Notes: generated by a model from the letters alone, not told the origin. 49,228 bases of DNA from an uncultured Verrucomicrobia subdivision 3 bacterium (GCA_903872345.1 CAIQKM010000204.1:1-49228); one strand, 5' to 3'; shown: positions 7,835 to 16,716, counted from the stretch's first letter. Numbers and translations: made by a program.

Positions 7835-8653
7835 GGAAATGAGGTGCGTCGCGGTATTGGCCCGTATTGTTTTCAGGGGTTATCTTCGCCGGAAACGATT
7901 TGTCTTACAACTGTCTTCACCAAACATAATCTGACATTTCCCATATGGTTTCATGCCCACGAACGGCGTAGATGGTTTTCGTGATTTTCTGCCTGCTCCC
8001 AGATTATGCAAGTCTTTTTCCAGTCCGCTTTCAGTTTTTGTCCGGCGCGGAAGGTGTTTTGACGCCATTGTTGGCTCCAATGCCATTTTTCTTACGGAGG
8101 TGAAGACACCGCCTCCGTTTGTGCCGTGATTTTCATGTGATTCCTTCCACTTTTCCTCATCCGGTTGCTGTAGCTGGTGATCTCAGCCGTCCAATCCGTT
8201 CCAAAATCGTCTGGAACAACTCTCTCGGCACCGCCACTTCCGCCATCTGGAATATGGACAACGAGGAAAAAATGAAATTATTTTGATTGGGCCGCGGTAA
8301 TTCACGAGTGCTGAATTGCAGTCAATGGAATGGCTTTGAGGCTGTTTGGCGAGCACTCTTTTAAATGGCAAGGGCAGCGCCTTCCGAAAAGCGGTCAATG
8401 CTTTTGACAACTGAAAAGGGGTAAGCCAATTTAGACATTGCAATTCACGAGCCTCCAGGGGGAAGGCCAAACACCTTCGTTGCCTTTGTTGGCTCCTGTA
8501 AAATTGCAATTCAAGCACCCCCGGGAGAAAAAGCCGATCCCCCGCCCTGCCCCAATCCGAAATCCGCGACCCGTTAGGTTTGCGTATTGTCTCGGCTCCT
8601 CACCCCGACCCTCTCCTCCTTTGGGGAGGAGAGGGAGGGGAAACGCGGGCGTT
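7835..8653. other. Intergenic region, no gene supported
   Basis: About 820 bp without a convincing gene. Minus-strand ORFs at 7880-8086 and 8183-8518 have no plausible start signal, no recognisable domain and a basic, repeat-like composition. It contains a palindrome ACGGAGG...CCTCCGT (8094-8118) and a hairpin of the CTCTCC.CC...GG.GGAGAG type (8611-8633). Confidence 0.55.
8611..8633. repeat. Hairpin of the 'ctctcc-ggagag' repeat family
   Basis: CTCTCCTCC TTTGG GGAGGAGAG is an almost perfect stem-loop just downstream of the ABC-F gene stop (8654, minus strand). A related stem-loop occurs at 10737-10760. It may serve as a transcription end for the ABC-F gene, but there is no T-run on the minus strand, so I call it only a repeat. 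Confidence 0.5.
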
Positions 8654-10558
8654 TCAAGCCCCCTGGCTCGCCGCACGGACGGCTTCCAACTCCTCCCAGC
8701 GGGCGAAGTGCTTGGTGAGTTTTTCTTTCGTCGCCGCGAGTTCGGCCATGAGGTCGTTGGTTTGGGCGGCGTGGGTGCGGTGGAATTCGGGGGAGGCGAA
8801 CAGGGTTTCGATGCGCGCGATTTCCTGTTCGGTGGCGAGGATCAAGGCTTCCATGCCTTCGAGTTCGCGGGTTTCCTTGAAGGAGAGTTTGCGCGCTTTG
8901 CCCGGTTTGCTGGCGGCGGCCGGGGCGGTGCCTTTGGGTAGGTTGACGGCAGACTTGGGTACGGGGGGACGCGCGGCGGCGGTGGCGGCGCGCTTCTTTT
9001 TTTCGAGATAGTAATCGTAGTCGCCGACGCTGTGGTGAATGCGGCCATCGCCTTCAAAGGCCAGGATGTCCGTACACACGCGGTTCAGAAAATAGCGGTC
9101 ATGGCTCACCACGCAGACGACGCCGGGGAAGGCGATCAACGCCTCTTCCAACACGCGCAGGGTGGGCAGGTCGAGGTCGTTCGTCGGTTCGTCCAGAATC
9201 AGGAAGTTGCCGCCGCTTTTCAGGATGCGGGCCAGCAGCAGCCGGCTGCGTTCGCCGCCGGAAAGATATTTCACCTGCGTGGAGATGCGGTCGTCCGTAA
9301 ACAGAAACCGTTTGAGGTATGCGCGCAGAGACAGCTTGGCGTCGCCCCATTGCACGAACTCCGTGCCGTCGGCCACTTCGTCCAGCACGGTGCGTTCCGC
9401 GCTCAGTTGCAGGCGGCCCTGATCCACATAATTGAACTTCGTGAGCTGGCCGATTTTGATGGTGCCTTCCGTGGGCGGCAACTGGCCGATGATGGTCTTG
9501 AGCAGGGTGGTTTTGCCCAGGCCATTCCGACCGCACACGCCGATGCGCTGGCCGTTTTCAAAGGTGAAGGAAAAACCGGAGAACAGGGTGCGCTCGCCCA
9601 TGCCCATGCCGAGGTTGCTCAATTCCACGGTGCGGTTGCCGAGCTGGGGCGGCGGCGGGATGACGAGTTCGATGTCTTCCTCAATGGTGGGGCCGTCTTG
9701 CGCGGCGACTTCGTAGTAGCGGTCAAAACGGTTCTTCGCCTTGCTGCGCTGGGCGCGCGGGCCGGTGCGAACCCAGGCGAGTTCGCGCTTCAAAAACATC
9801 TGGCGCTTGTGCTCCACCACGGCGTCGCCGGCCTGGCGCTCGGCCTTGTCGAGCAGGTAATCGGTGTAATTGCCGTCGTGCCAGAAAAACCGGCCGTCGC
9901 ATAATTCCACAATGCGCGTGACGACGCGGTCGAGAAAATAGCGGTCATGCGTGACGACCAAAAAGGTGCCGCCGAAATTTTCCAGAAATTCCGCCACCCA
10001 TTCGATGGACTCCGGGTCCAGATGGTTCGTCGGTTCGTCCAAAATCAGGAAATCGGGGCGCGACACAATCGCGCGGCACAGGGCCACGCGGCGCTTTTCG
10101 CCGCCGGACAGGGTGTCAATGCTGCGGTCGCCGGGCGGGCAGTTCAGGTGGGACATCGCAGTTTCAATGCGGCGGTCGAGCGTCCAGCCTTCCAGCGTGG
10201 CGATGCGCTGCTCGAGTTCCTCGTGGCGTTCGGAATCGGCGGGCAGCGATTCGAATTCGGCAATCAGGTTCAGCACGAACTGCGCGCCGTCCCGGATGTT
10301 GTCATAAACGTTCTTCGTGCCATCCAGCATGAAATCCTGCGGCAAATAGCTGATGGCCAGGTCGCGCCGGCGGGTGAGGTCGCCGCTGTCCGCCAATTGC
10401 AGGCCCGCGAGAATCTTTAGGAACGTGGTCTTGCCACAGCCGTTGCGTCCGACCAGCCCAATGCGGTCGCCCTCCGCGATTCCCAGGGTGGCGGCGTCGA
10501 GCACGGCGCGTTCGTTGTAACGCACGGTGATTTCGGTGGCATTGATAATGGTGGACAT
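8654..10558 (-). CDS. ABC-F family ATP-binding protein (Uup-like)
   Basis: A soluble, duplicated ABC ATPase of 634 residues with no transmembrane segments, the hallmark of the ABC-F group that acts on ribosomes. First cassette: Walker A GRNGCGKTT (37-45), signature LSGGEKRR (150-157), Walker B FLILDEPTNHLD (170-181). Second cassette: GRNGLGKTT (343-351), LSGGERSR (432-439), FLILDEPTNDLD (452-463). The linker has KRELAWVRTGPRAQRSKAKN (257-276), typical of the Uup branch. The C-terminal 60-70 residues after a Lys/Ala/Pro-rich stretch look like the coiled-coil arm seen in Uup. The likely role is translation or ribosome-associated ATPase activity. The exact substrate cannot be read from sequence. 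Confidence 0.93.
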   Translation of the reverse strand: MSTIINATEITVRYNERAVLDAATLGIAEGDRIGLVGRNGCGKTTFLKILAGLQLADSGDLTRRRDLAISYLPQDFMLDGTKNVYDNIRDGAQFVLNLIAEFESLPADSERHEELEQRIATLEGWTLDRRIETAMSHLNCPPGDRSIDTLSGGEKRRVALCRAIVSRPDFLILDEPTNHLDPESIEWVAEFLENFGGTFLVVTHDRYFLDRVVTRIVELCDGRFFWHDGNYTDYLLDKAERQAGDAVVEHKRQMFLKRELAWVRTGPRAQRSKAKNRFDRYYEVAAQDGPTIEEDIELVIPPPPQLGNRTVELSNLGMGMGERTLFSGFSFTFENGQRIGVCGRNGLGKTTLLKTIIGQLPPTEGTIKIGQLTKFNYVDQGRLQLSAERTVLDEVADGTEFVQWGDAKLSLRAYLKRFLFTDDRISTQVKYLSGGERSRLLLARILKSGGNFLILDEPTNDLDLPTLRVLEEALIAFPGVVCVVSHDRYFLNRVCTDILAFEGDGRIHHSVGDYDYYLEKKKRAATAAARPPVPKSAVNLPKGTAPAAASKPGKARKLSFKETRELEGMEALILATEQEIARIETLFASPEFHRTHAAQTNDLMAELAATKEKLTKHFARWEELEAVRAASQGA

Positions 10559-11078
10559 GAGAGGAAAAACGGAACAGACAAAAGCGCGCCGGACGGGAGG
10601 TCAACCCCGTCCCGGCCAAACGGAATGGCAGGCGACTGTTTTTGTCATGGGCGGAAGGTAGCAGGAGTTGGCCGTTTGCCAATCCGCAAAGCAGGCAGCT
10701 TTTGGTTCGGGTGCATCTTGACACAGTCCTTGCTCCCTCTCCCCGCCCAAGCGGGGAGAGGGGCGGGGTGAGGGGATTTGAGCCGGTAAAACCATTGGCT
10801 GCTTCACCTCAGCCATTCCGCCCTCGGGGGAAGGCGAGCGGGAAAACAAGGACAGTATCCAGATACGCCCTTTGGTTCCCCCCCGGCCGTCTGGTTTCAT
10901 TCAAGCTCTGACGGGGACATAAGAATAGGTCCTGCCTCCACGTGCGAACCAAGTGAGTACCGCCTGCCAAAGCGGTTCGCCGCAGCGCCGGTGGCCGGCT
11001 GCAAAGCCCCCCCGGTTCAGTCCAAAATCGCTTTCGGCCCGCCAGAATTTTGGGACCGGTCGGGCCACCGGGGACGCC
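10559..11078. other. Intergenic region with hairpin repeat
   Basis: About 520 bp between the ABC-F and MEKHLA genes. No supported gene: the ORFs are short and repetitive. It includes the palindrome at 10737-10760 and a GC-rich stretch (about 10970-11000) reminiscent of the GCCGGCTGC repeats at the left edge. Confidence 0.5.
10737..10760. repeat. Hairpin of the 'ctctcc-ggagag' repeat family
   Basis: CTCTCCCCGC CCAA GCGGGGAGAG is a near-perfect 10-bp stem with a 4-base loop, followed by GGGCGGGGTGAGGGG. The same layout (hairpin plus GGTGAGGG tail) appears at 26541-26578, and a relative lies at 8611-8633. It marks a dispersed family in this genome. Confidence 0.6.
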
Positions 11079-11543
11079 TCACAGAAATTCCCACCGGGAG
11101 AACATCGCCGCCTGGCCGCAATGATTGCCCTCGCGCGTCAGCAGGTTCCACACCGTGGCCTGGGCGATGCGAAAGCGCCGGCCGTTTTGGGAAATGCGTA
11201 CGCCGGAATAATCGTCAATGTATCCCTGCGCGGTGACCGTGGCCAGCAGCCGCGCGCGTTCCTCGCGGTTGGGCGCCTCGGCGGTGAACCGTGACGGTGT
11301 GCGGGTGAACTCCGTCCACGACAATTCCCAGAGCGCCAACGCCGCCGCATTGCCGTAATTCAACACCGGATCGGCCTCCGTGCCGTGCGAGACCAGCACA
11401 AACGGCGCGTGATAGAGTCCCTCGGCCAGTTCCGCCGGCGCGGTGATGCCCGGCAGCAGATCGCGACCGGTCCAATGTTTCAGACTGCGCACCAGCACTT
11501 CGCTGTGCGCCGTGATGGCTTCGGTTTGCCAGGGTAAATTCAT
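11079..11543 (-). CDS. MEKHLA domain-containing protein
   Basis: A 154-residue PAS-like protein of the MEKHLA family. Diagnostic stretches are FVLVSHGTEADPVLNYGNAA, LWELSWTEFTRTPSRFTAE, PNREERARLL, GYIDDYSGVRIS and TVWNLLTREG followed by FSRWEFL at the end. The domain is related to PAS sensor folds, and the stand-alone bacterial form has no proven function. The frame is open to a TTG at 11564 that overlaps the stop of the upstream dehydrogenase, but the ATG at 11543 gives the natural N-terminus MNLPWQTEAI. It is the last gene of a three-gene minus-strand run with the ABM protein and the iron-type dehydrogenase. The spacing suggests co-expression. Confidence 0.88.
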   Translation of the reverse strand: MNLPWQTEAITAHSEVLVRSLKHWTGRDLLPGITAPAELAEGLYHAPFVLVSHGTEADPVLNYGNAAALALWELSWTEFTRTPSRFTAEAPNREERARLLATVTAQGYIDDYSGVRISQNGRRFRIAQATVWNLLTREGNHCGQAAMFSRWEFL

Positions 11544-11560
11544 GTTGAAAACGGTCCGGC

Positions 11561-12715
11561 TCAAATGGCCAGGGTGAGTATCTCCGTCAGTTCCGCCGGC
11601 GTGAGCTGGATGGGGTTCGCCTTCATGCTGCTGGCATGGGCGGCTTTGGCGACGAGATCGGGGATGTGCTCGGTGCGGAGGCCATAAACGCCCAACTTGG
11701 GAATCGGCAGATCGGCCACGAGTTGCCGCACCCAGTCCACCCCGACACTGGCGGTCGCGTATGGGTTGCCTGTCAGCAACACGGCCACCCGGTAATATCG
11801 TTTAAGGGCGTAGCTGCCCTTGTCCCGTTCGCGCAGGGCGCGGATATTCATGGCCATGACGTGCGGCAGCAACGCCGCGCACACCGCCCCGTGCGGCGCG
11901 GGAAAACTGCCGCCGATGGGGCCGGCAAAGCCATGCACCGCGCCCAGCCCGGCATTGGCCAGGGCGAGTCCGCCAAACAGGCTGGCCAGGGACATATCTT
12001 TGCGCGCAGATTTATCGTGCCCGTTCATGACGGCCTGCCGCAGGGAACGGGCGGCATGGTGAATGCCATAATCGCACAGGCTGTCCGTAATGGGATTGGA
12101 ACGCAGGCAGACGAATGGTTCGATGAGTTGCGTGAGCGCATCCATGCCGGTGGTGGCGGTAAGCCCCGGCGGCAAATCATAAGTTAATTCCGGGTCCACC
12201 ACGGCGACGGTCGGGAGCATCAGCGGACTGCGCAGGCTGACTTTAACCTGGTGTTCCGGCGACGCCAGCACGGCGTTGCGCGTGACTTCCGCGCCGGTGC
12301 CGGCGGTGGTGGGCAGCGCGGCGAAGGGTGCGGACCGATGCGCCAAGGCCCGGCCCCGGCCGATGATTTCCACGTAATCCAGCAGCTCGCCCTCGTTGGT
12401 GAGCATGGCGGCGATGGCCTTGCCCGCGTCGATCACACTGCCGCCGCCCACGCCAATCACAAACGTGCATTGCTCGGCCTTCGCCAGGGCAACGCCGCGC
12501 CCGATCGTGGCGATGTCCGGTTCGCCCGCCACGGGGAAAACCACGGAGCTGACCTGTGCCGCCGTCAGGCTGGCCAAAACTTTTTCCGCGCGGGCCGGAT
12601 TGCTCCCCGTCACCACCAGCACCCGACTGCCAATGTGCCGGGCGCCGGTTCCAATCTGACCAGCCGAACCGGCCCCAAAAGTGATGCGGGTGGCGGTGGC
12701 GAATTCAAAGTTCAT
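11561..12715 (-). CDS. Iron-type (group III) alcohol dehydrogenase
   Basis: A cytoplasmic NAD(P)-dependent dehydrogenase of 384 residues that interconverts alcohols and aldehydes. Visible signatures are the nucleotide-binding GVGGGSVID (88-96), LPTTAGTGAEVT (134-145) and the metal region GMDALTQLIEP (190-200) with HGFAGPIGG (261-269) and APHGAVCAALLPH (273-285). In well-studied members the metal ligands are Asp, His, His, His. Here the second position is Gln (D192, Q196, H261, H275), so metal preference may differ. The start is the ATG at 12715 (MNFEFAT); a GTG two codons upstream is also open. It lies 7 bp from the ABM monooxygenase gene and almost abuts the MEKHLA gene, consistent with an operon handling small carbonyl or quinone-type compounds (inference). 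Confidence 0.9.
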   Translation of the reverse strand: MNFEFATATRITFGAGSAGQIGTGARHIGSRVLVVTGSNPARAEKVLASLTAAQVSSVVFPVAGEPDIATIGRGVALAKAEQCTFVIGVGGGSVIDAGKAIAAMLTNEGELLDYVEIIGRGRALAHRSAPFAALPTTAGTGAEVTRNAVLASPEHQVKVSLRSPLMLPTVAVVDPELTYDLPPGLTATTGMDALTQLIEPFVCLRSNPITDSLCDYGIHHAARSLRQAVMNGHDKSARKDMSLASLFGGLALANAGLGAVHGFAGPIGGSFPAPHGAVCAALLPHVMAMNIRALRERDKGSYALKRYYRVAVLLTGNPYATASVGVDWVRQLVADLPIPKLGVYGLRTEHIPDLVAKAAHASSMKANPIQLTPAELTEILTLAI

Positions 12716-12722
12716 AAGCACC

Positions 12723-13034
12723 TCATGATTTCCAGCCGTTTACATCCGGGAACAGTTCGTGATAAATCGTTCGTGTGCGCGGCACGGCCATCATGTCCGC
12801 CACGGTATCGCGCCAGACCGCATAGTGGGGCGTTTCCCGGTGCGCGGCGTTGGCGGCGGCATCACGGTAAACTTCGACGAGGACAAAACGGGCGGGATCA
12901 TCCGTCTGCTGCACGACGTCGAACCGCAGGATGCCGGGTTCCTGCACGCTGGCGCGGGCGTTGACCACGGTGGCGGCTTGGAAAGCTTCCAGGTGTTCCG
13001 GCTTCACCTGCACATAAACGTGAACGATGAACAT
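12723..13034 (-). CDS. ABM-domain monooxygenase (antibiotic biosynthesis monooxygenase type)
   Basis: A 103-residue dimeric alpha-beta barrel protein. It begins MFIVHVYVQVKPEHLEAF and continues with GILRFDVVQQTDDPARFVL, VEVYRDAAANAAHRETPHY and the tail RTIYHELFPD. This pattern (F.V.V.VKP...F, EPG..RFDV, E.Y.D..A...H..T.HY..W) is the ABM domain of quinol monooxygenases and LsrG-like enzymes. The start at 13034 is chosen because conserved sequence begins there; 13 more upstream residues are open but look non-coding. It is the first gene of the ABM, dehydrogenase, MEKHLA run. Confidence 0.88.
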   Translation of the reverse strand: MFIVHVYVQVKPEHLEAFQAATVVNARASVQEPGILRFDVVQQTDDPARFVLVEVYRDAAANAAHRETPHYAVWRDTVADMMAVPRTRTIYHELFPDVNGWKS

Positions 13035-13122
13035 GACCGAGAAATAGGATATATCCAGGCAAAGTTCAAGCATGGAGGCGAAGGGGGGGGCGGCCAGCCT
13101 TCACCCCAACCACGCCCCTCCC

Positions 13123-13345
13123 AAGGGCTGAAAGCCCGCCATGTTATAGCCCGGGGTGCAGCGCAAAGCGCAAGCCCCGGGAGAACCGGCATAACGTATG
13201 TCGCGGCCTGTAGGGCCGGCACCGCGTCAATGGGGATCGGCGTTTCGGCCCTACAGGCCGGAGAACCATTTGATGGCATTTACCCAGGCCTCCGCTCGCC
13301 GACTCGCTCCTGCCTGGGCTATAACCTTGCTGGCTTTCAGCCCTT
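13123..13345. repeat. 223-bp nested palindromic element
   Basis: The ends mirror each other: AAGGGCTGAAAGCC then TTATAGCCCGGG on the left, and CCTGGGCTATAACC then GGCTTTCAGCCCTT on the right. Inside lies a second inverted pair, CGGCCTGTAGGGCCG (13204-13218) and CGGCCCTACAGGCCG (13246-13260). There is also a small palindrome GCTTGCGCTTTGCGC-type at 13150-13170. No ORF is encoded. It sits between the ABM gene start and the next plus-strand gene, so it could affect either promoter. Confidence 0.75.
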
Positions 13346-13464
13346 CCCGATGCCGAAAATTGCAAGTCATAGCCTCACAAGTATATATCGCGGCGATGAA
13401 CGTTTTGACCGTCAGCCGGTCAAATCCTGCATGGTTAGCTTATCTTAACCCCACGGAGAACCCC

Positions 13465-14013
13465 ATGCATAAACTTGCTCTTGCCCTGGTCATCACGCTG
13501 CTCGCCACCGCCGCTTACGCGCAGGAAACCAACGCCTACAAAACCCGGATCGAAAGTTACGAGGCGCAGACCAATACCATTATCATCAAGGGTTTTGGCC
13601 AGATTGGATCGTTCTCCGTCACGTCCGGTACGGTCACGGTCCGGTGCAAGGAGGATCTTGACGTCACCCACGGCACCCGGATGTACGGCATTGTGATTGA
13701 TTTTAGCGGCGACGCGACCCGCCAGTATGCGCTGGTGGACGAGGACGAACTGGACCCGTTTCTGGACGGCCTGGATTATCTGGCCAAAATCACCTCCAGC
13801 GCCTCGCCGCTCCCGGCGTTTGAAGCGGGCATCACCACCAAGGCGGGACTCCGCATCGAGGCCCACAGCAACCGCCGGCAAAGCGGCATCACTTATCAGT
13901 TTGAATTGGACGACCGCTTTCGCATGCCCCTGACCACGGATCAGGTGGTGCAGTTGGAGAACCTGGTGATCCAGTCAAAAAAATATCTCGATGAGCTCAA
14001 GCGGGCGCAGTGA
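13465..14013 (+). CDS. Secreted protein of unknown function (182 aa)
   Basis: It begins MHKLALALVITLLATAAYAQ, a clear signal peptide with AYA before the cleavage site. The mature part is beta-rich and acidic with short repeats of hydrophobic strands (NTIIIKGFGQIGSFSVTSGT, TRMYGIVIDFSGDA, QYALVDEDELDPFLDGLDYL). It ends with a charged helix (QSKKYLDELKRAQ). The ATG at 13465 is preceded by GGAGA at a good distance. The open frame extends upstream to 13198, but that part is the palindromic repeat. No family recognised. It is expected in the periplasm. Confidence 0.8.
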   Translation: MHKLALALVITLLATAAYAQETNAYKTRIESYEAQTNTIIIKGFGQIGSFSVTSGTVTVRCKEDLDVTHGTRMYGIVIDFSGDATRQYALVDEDELDPFLDGLDYLAKITSSASPLPAFEAGITTKAGLRIEAHSNRRQSGITYQFELDDRFRMPLTTDQVVQLENLVIQSKKYLDELKRAQ

Positions 14014-14021
14014 GCCGGCGG

Positions 14022-14221
14022 GTTAACCGCGAATGGACACCAATAGACACTAATCAAAAAGCATGAATTGGCTCCCGAGCGCAGGGCATCAGCTCTGCGA
14101 GTCGCCGACCGAGGAGTCAGTGGAACTTGGAACGGACACATTACAAAGCATGGCAAAAAACGCAGAGCGGATACTCTGCGCTCCCTTCGCCTGATTCGTG
14201 TTAATTAGTGTCCATTCGTGG
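14022..14221. repeat. 200-bp element with inverted ends
   Basis: It starts TTAACCGCGAATGGACACC and AATAGACACTAAT and ends ATTAGTGTCCATTCGTGGTT, so the termini are inverted copies of an AACCnCGAATGGACACtAAT motif. The middle holds another hairpin-prone stretch (GCAGAGCGGATACTCTGCGC). No ORF is convincing. It fills the gap between the secreted-protein gene and nadB. Confidence 0.65.
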
Positions 14222-14222
14222 T

Positions 14223-15818
14223 TCACTTCCGCACCAGGCTGTCGCGCTGGCTCCACTCGGGGTTCGGCTGCGGGTAATCGAGATTATAGTTCAGCCCGCG
14301 ACTTTCGGGCCGCATCAGCGAGCAGCGCACAATCAGTTCCGCCACGGTGGCGATGTTGCGCAACTCCAGCAGATCGGACGTGATGTTAAAATTCCAGTAG
14401 TACTCGTGAATCTCGTCCTGGAGATTGGCGATGCGCTTGGCCGCGCGTTGCAGCCGCTTGTTGGTGCGCACAATGCCCACGTAATCCCACATCAGCCGGC
14501 GGATTTCATCCCAGTTGTGCGAGACCACGACGAGTTCATCCGCATTCGTGGCGTGACCCGACTGCCACGCGGGAATCTTGATCTCCACGTGAGCCGGCGG
14601 TTCGGCCAGAATTTTCAACGCCGCGCGATGCGCGCAGACCAGCGCCTCCAGCAGGGAATTACTGGCCAGCCGGTTCGCGCCGTGCAGGCCGGTGCAGGCC
14701 ACTTCGCCCACGCCATATAAGCCCGCAATGTCCGTCTGACCGTTGATATTCGTCAGCACGCCGCCGCATTGATAATGCGCCGCCGGCACCACGGGAATCG
14801 GCTCCTTCGTGATATCAATGCCGTAGCTGAGGCAGGTTTTGTAAATGTTCGGAAAATGTTCGATGATGAATTGCGCGGGTCGGTGGGTGATGTCCAGCAG
14901 CACATGGTCGGCGCCGGTCTTTTTCATCTCGCTGTCAATCGCGCGCGCCACGATGTCGCGCGGGGCGAGCGATTTCAGGATATGCTGGCCGTCCATGAAT
15001 TCGCGGCCGTCGAGGGATTTTAACACACCGCCCTCGCCGCGCACGGCTTCGGAAATCAAATAGGATTTGGCGCGCGGATGATACAGGCAGGTGGGATGGA
15101 ACTGCACGAACTCCATGTTCGCCACGGTTGCGCCGGCGCGATAGGCCATGGCCACGCCGTCGCCGGTCGCAATGTCGGGATTGGTCGTGTACAGATACAC
15201 CTTGCCGCAGCCGCCGGTGGCCAGCAGGGTCACGGGCGCCCGGAAGGTTCGCACGTGGCCGGTTTTCTTTTCAAATACGTAGGCGCCGAGACAGCGGTTC
15301 TCGCCCACATAACCTAGCTTCTGGCTGGTGATGAGATCAATGGCCAGGTGGTTCTCAAAAATTTCGATGTTCGGCTGCCCGGCCACGGCGGCGAGCAGGG
15401 CGCGTTCGATCTCCCGGCCGGTGATGTCTTTCGCATGGAGAATGCGGCGCTTGGAGTGGCCGCCTTCCCGGCCCAGATCCAACTCGCGCCCGCCGGCGGG
15501 GGGCGGCAGATCGCGCTCGGTGAATTTCATGCCCAGCTCGATCAATTCCTGAATGCGCGCCGGGCCTTCCTCCACGATGGTGCGGACGACGCTTTCCTTG
15601 CACAGGCCCGCGCCGGCTTCAAGGGTATCGCGCACGTGCAACTCGAAGGAGTCCTCCTTGCTGGTCACGGAGGCGATGCCGCCCTGCGCGTAGTTGGTGT
15701 TCGACTCGGCGCGGTGCTTCTTGGTGACAATGGCCACGCGCCCGTGGGGCGCGACTTTCAAGGCGAACGAAAGCCCGGCAATGCCGCTGCCGAGGATGAG
15801 AAAATCGAACGGTTTCAT
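14223..15818 (-). CDS. nadB: L-aspartate oxidase
   Basis: A FAD enzyme that oxidises L-aspartate to iminoaspartate, the first step of de novo NAD synthesis. Numbered from MKPFDF, the Rossmann motif GSGIAG is at 10-15. Family signatures follow in order: TNYAQGGIASV, a region RRILHAKDITGREIERALLA, LLATGGCGKVY, GDGVAMAYRAGA, FHPTCLYHP, LISEAVRGEGG, then VVPAAHYQCGG and GLHGANRLASNSLLEALV near the FAD-binding C-terminal part. Length (531) is typical. The ATG at 15818 matches the family start; the frame stays open upstream without conserved residues. panC follows upstream on the same strand 37 bp away. The two are not functionally linked but could be cotranscribed. nadA and nadC are not in the window. 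Confidence 0.96.
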   Translation of the reverse strand: MKPFDFLILGSGIAGLSFALKVAPHGRVAIVTKKHRAESNTNYAQGGIASVTSKEDSFELHVRDTLEAGAGLCKESVVRTIVEEGPARIQELIELGMKFTERDLPPPAGGRELDLGREGGHSKRRILHAKDITGREIERALLAAVAGQPNIEIFENHLAIDLITSQKLGYVGENRCLGAYVFEKKTGHVRTFRAPVTLLATGGCGKVYLYTTNPDIATGDGVAMAYRAGATVANMEFVQFHPTCLYHPRAKSYLISEAVRGEGGVLKSLDGREFMDGQHILKSLAPRDIVARAIDSEMKKTGADHVLLDITHRPAQFIIEHFPNIYKTCLSYGIDITKEPIPVVPAAHYQCGGVLTNINGQTDIAGLYGVGEVACTGLHGANRLASNSLLEALVCAHRAALKILAEPPAHVEIKIPAWQSGHATNADELVVVSHNWDEIRRLMWDYVGIVRTNKRLQRAAKRIANLQDEIHEYYWNFNITSDLLELRNIATVAELIVRCSLMRPESRGLNYNLDYPQPNPEWSQRDSLVRK

Positions 15819-15855
15819 TACGTTGCTAACAGGGTTGCACAGGCCGGCCCAAAAA

Positions 15856-16716
15856 TCAAAGCCGCGCGTTGTCAATCAGCCGCGTTTTGCCAAAGAACAC
15901 CGCCAGCGCCATCTGTGTGCCCGGCTTCACTTTCGCGACAGGCGCCAGCGTTTCCGGATCAAAGAACTCGACGTAATCCAGCCGCGCCAGCGGGGCGGCG
16001 GTGATGAATTCCTTGAGATCCGTCTGGAGTTGCGCGGCGGAAACGGTCTTTTTCTTCACGGCTGCCGACACGGCTTGCAGGGCGTGAAACAGAATGGTGG
16101 CCTGCGCCCGTTGTTCGGGGTCGAGGTACTTGTTGCGCGAGCTCATGGCCAGGCCGTCGCTTTCGCGCAGCGTGGGGGCGACCACGACTTTCAGCGGGAA
16201 GTTGAGGTCCGCCACCATCCGTTGAATTACGGCCGCCTGCTGAAAATCTTTTTGTCCGAACACCGCCACGTCCGGCAGCACCAGGTTGAACAATTTTGCC
16301 ACCACGGTGGTGACGCCCCGGAAATGCGTGGGGCGCGACACGCCTTCCATGCCGAGGGAGAGCGTTTCCTCCACCACATAGGTGCTGTAACGACCTTCGG
16401 CGCGGCCGGGATAAATTTCCGCATCGCCGGGAGTGAACACGGCGTCCACGCCCGCCGCGCGGCAGAGCTGCAGGTCGCGTTTCAAATCACGCGGATAGTT
16501 GGCGAGATCTTCCTTGGGGCCGAACTGGGTGGGATTGACAAAAATACTGACGACCACGCGCCCCTTTTTGCCGACCCGGCGGCGGGCTTCATGCACCAGG
16601 CTGATATGACCCGCGTGCAGGTAACCCATGGTGGGCACAAAACCGATGCGCGTGCCGGCGCGCTGCCATTTTTTGGCCAGACGTTGCATGGCGGCGGCGG
16701 AAGAGACAATTTGCAT
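15856..16716 (-). CDS. panC: Pantothenate synthetase
   Basis: It condenses pantoate with beta-alanine using ATP, the last step of pantothenate synthesis. From MQIVSSAAAM (286 residues) the nucleotide-binding region FVPTMGYLHAGHISLV spans 26-41, with the HxGH signature as HAGH (34-37). Further conserved stretches are VSIFVNPTQFGPKEDL, YPRDLKRDL, FGQKDFQQAAVIQRMVADLN and SSRNKYLDPEQRAQA. Length and motif order are normal for PanC. I chose the ATG at 16716 because the motif distance then fits the family; the open frame extends to 16833 but contains a terminator hairpin. It lies between nadB and the glutaredoxin gene. Confidence 0.96.
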   Translation of the reverse strand: MQIVSSAAAMQRLAKKWQRAGTRIGFVPTMGYLHAGHISLVHEARRRVGKKGRVVVSIFVNPTQFGPKEDLANYPRDLKRDLQLCRAAGVDAVFTPGDAEIYPGRAEGRYSTYVVEETLSLGMEGVSRPTHFRGVTTVVAKLFNLVLPDVAVFGQKDFQQAAVIQRMVADLNFPLKVVVAPTLRESDGLAMSSRNKYLDPEQRAQATILFHALQAVSAAVKKKTVSAAQLQTDLKEFITAAPLARLDYVEFFDPETLAPVAKVKPGTQMALAVFFGKTRLIDNARL

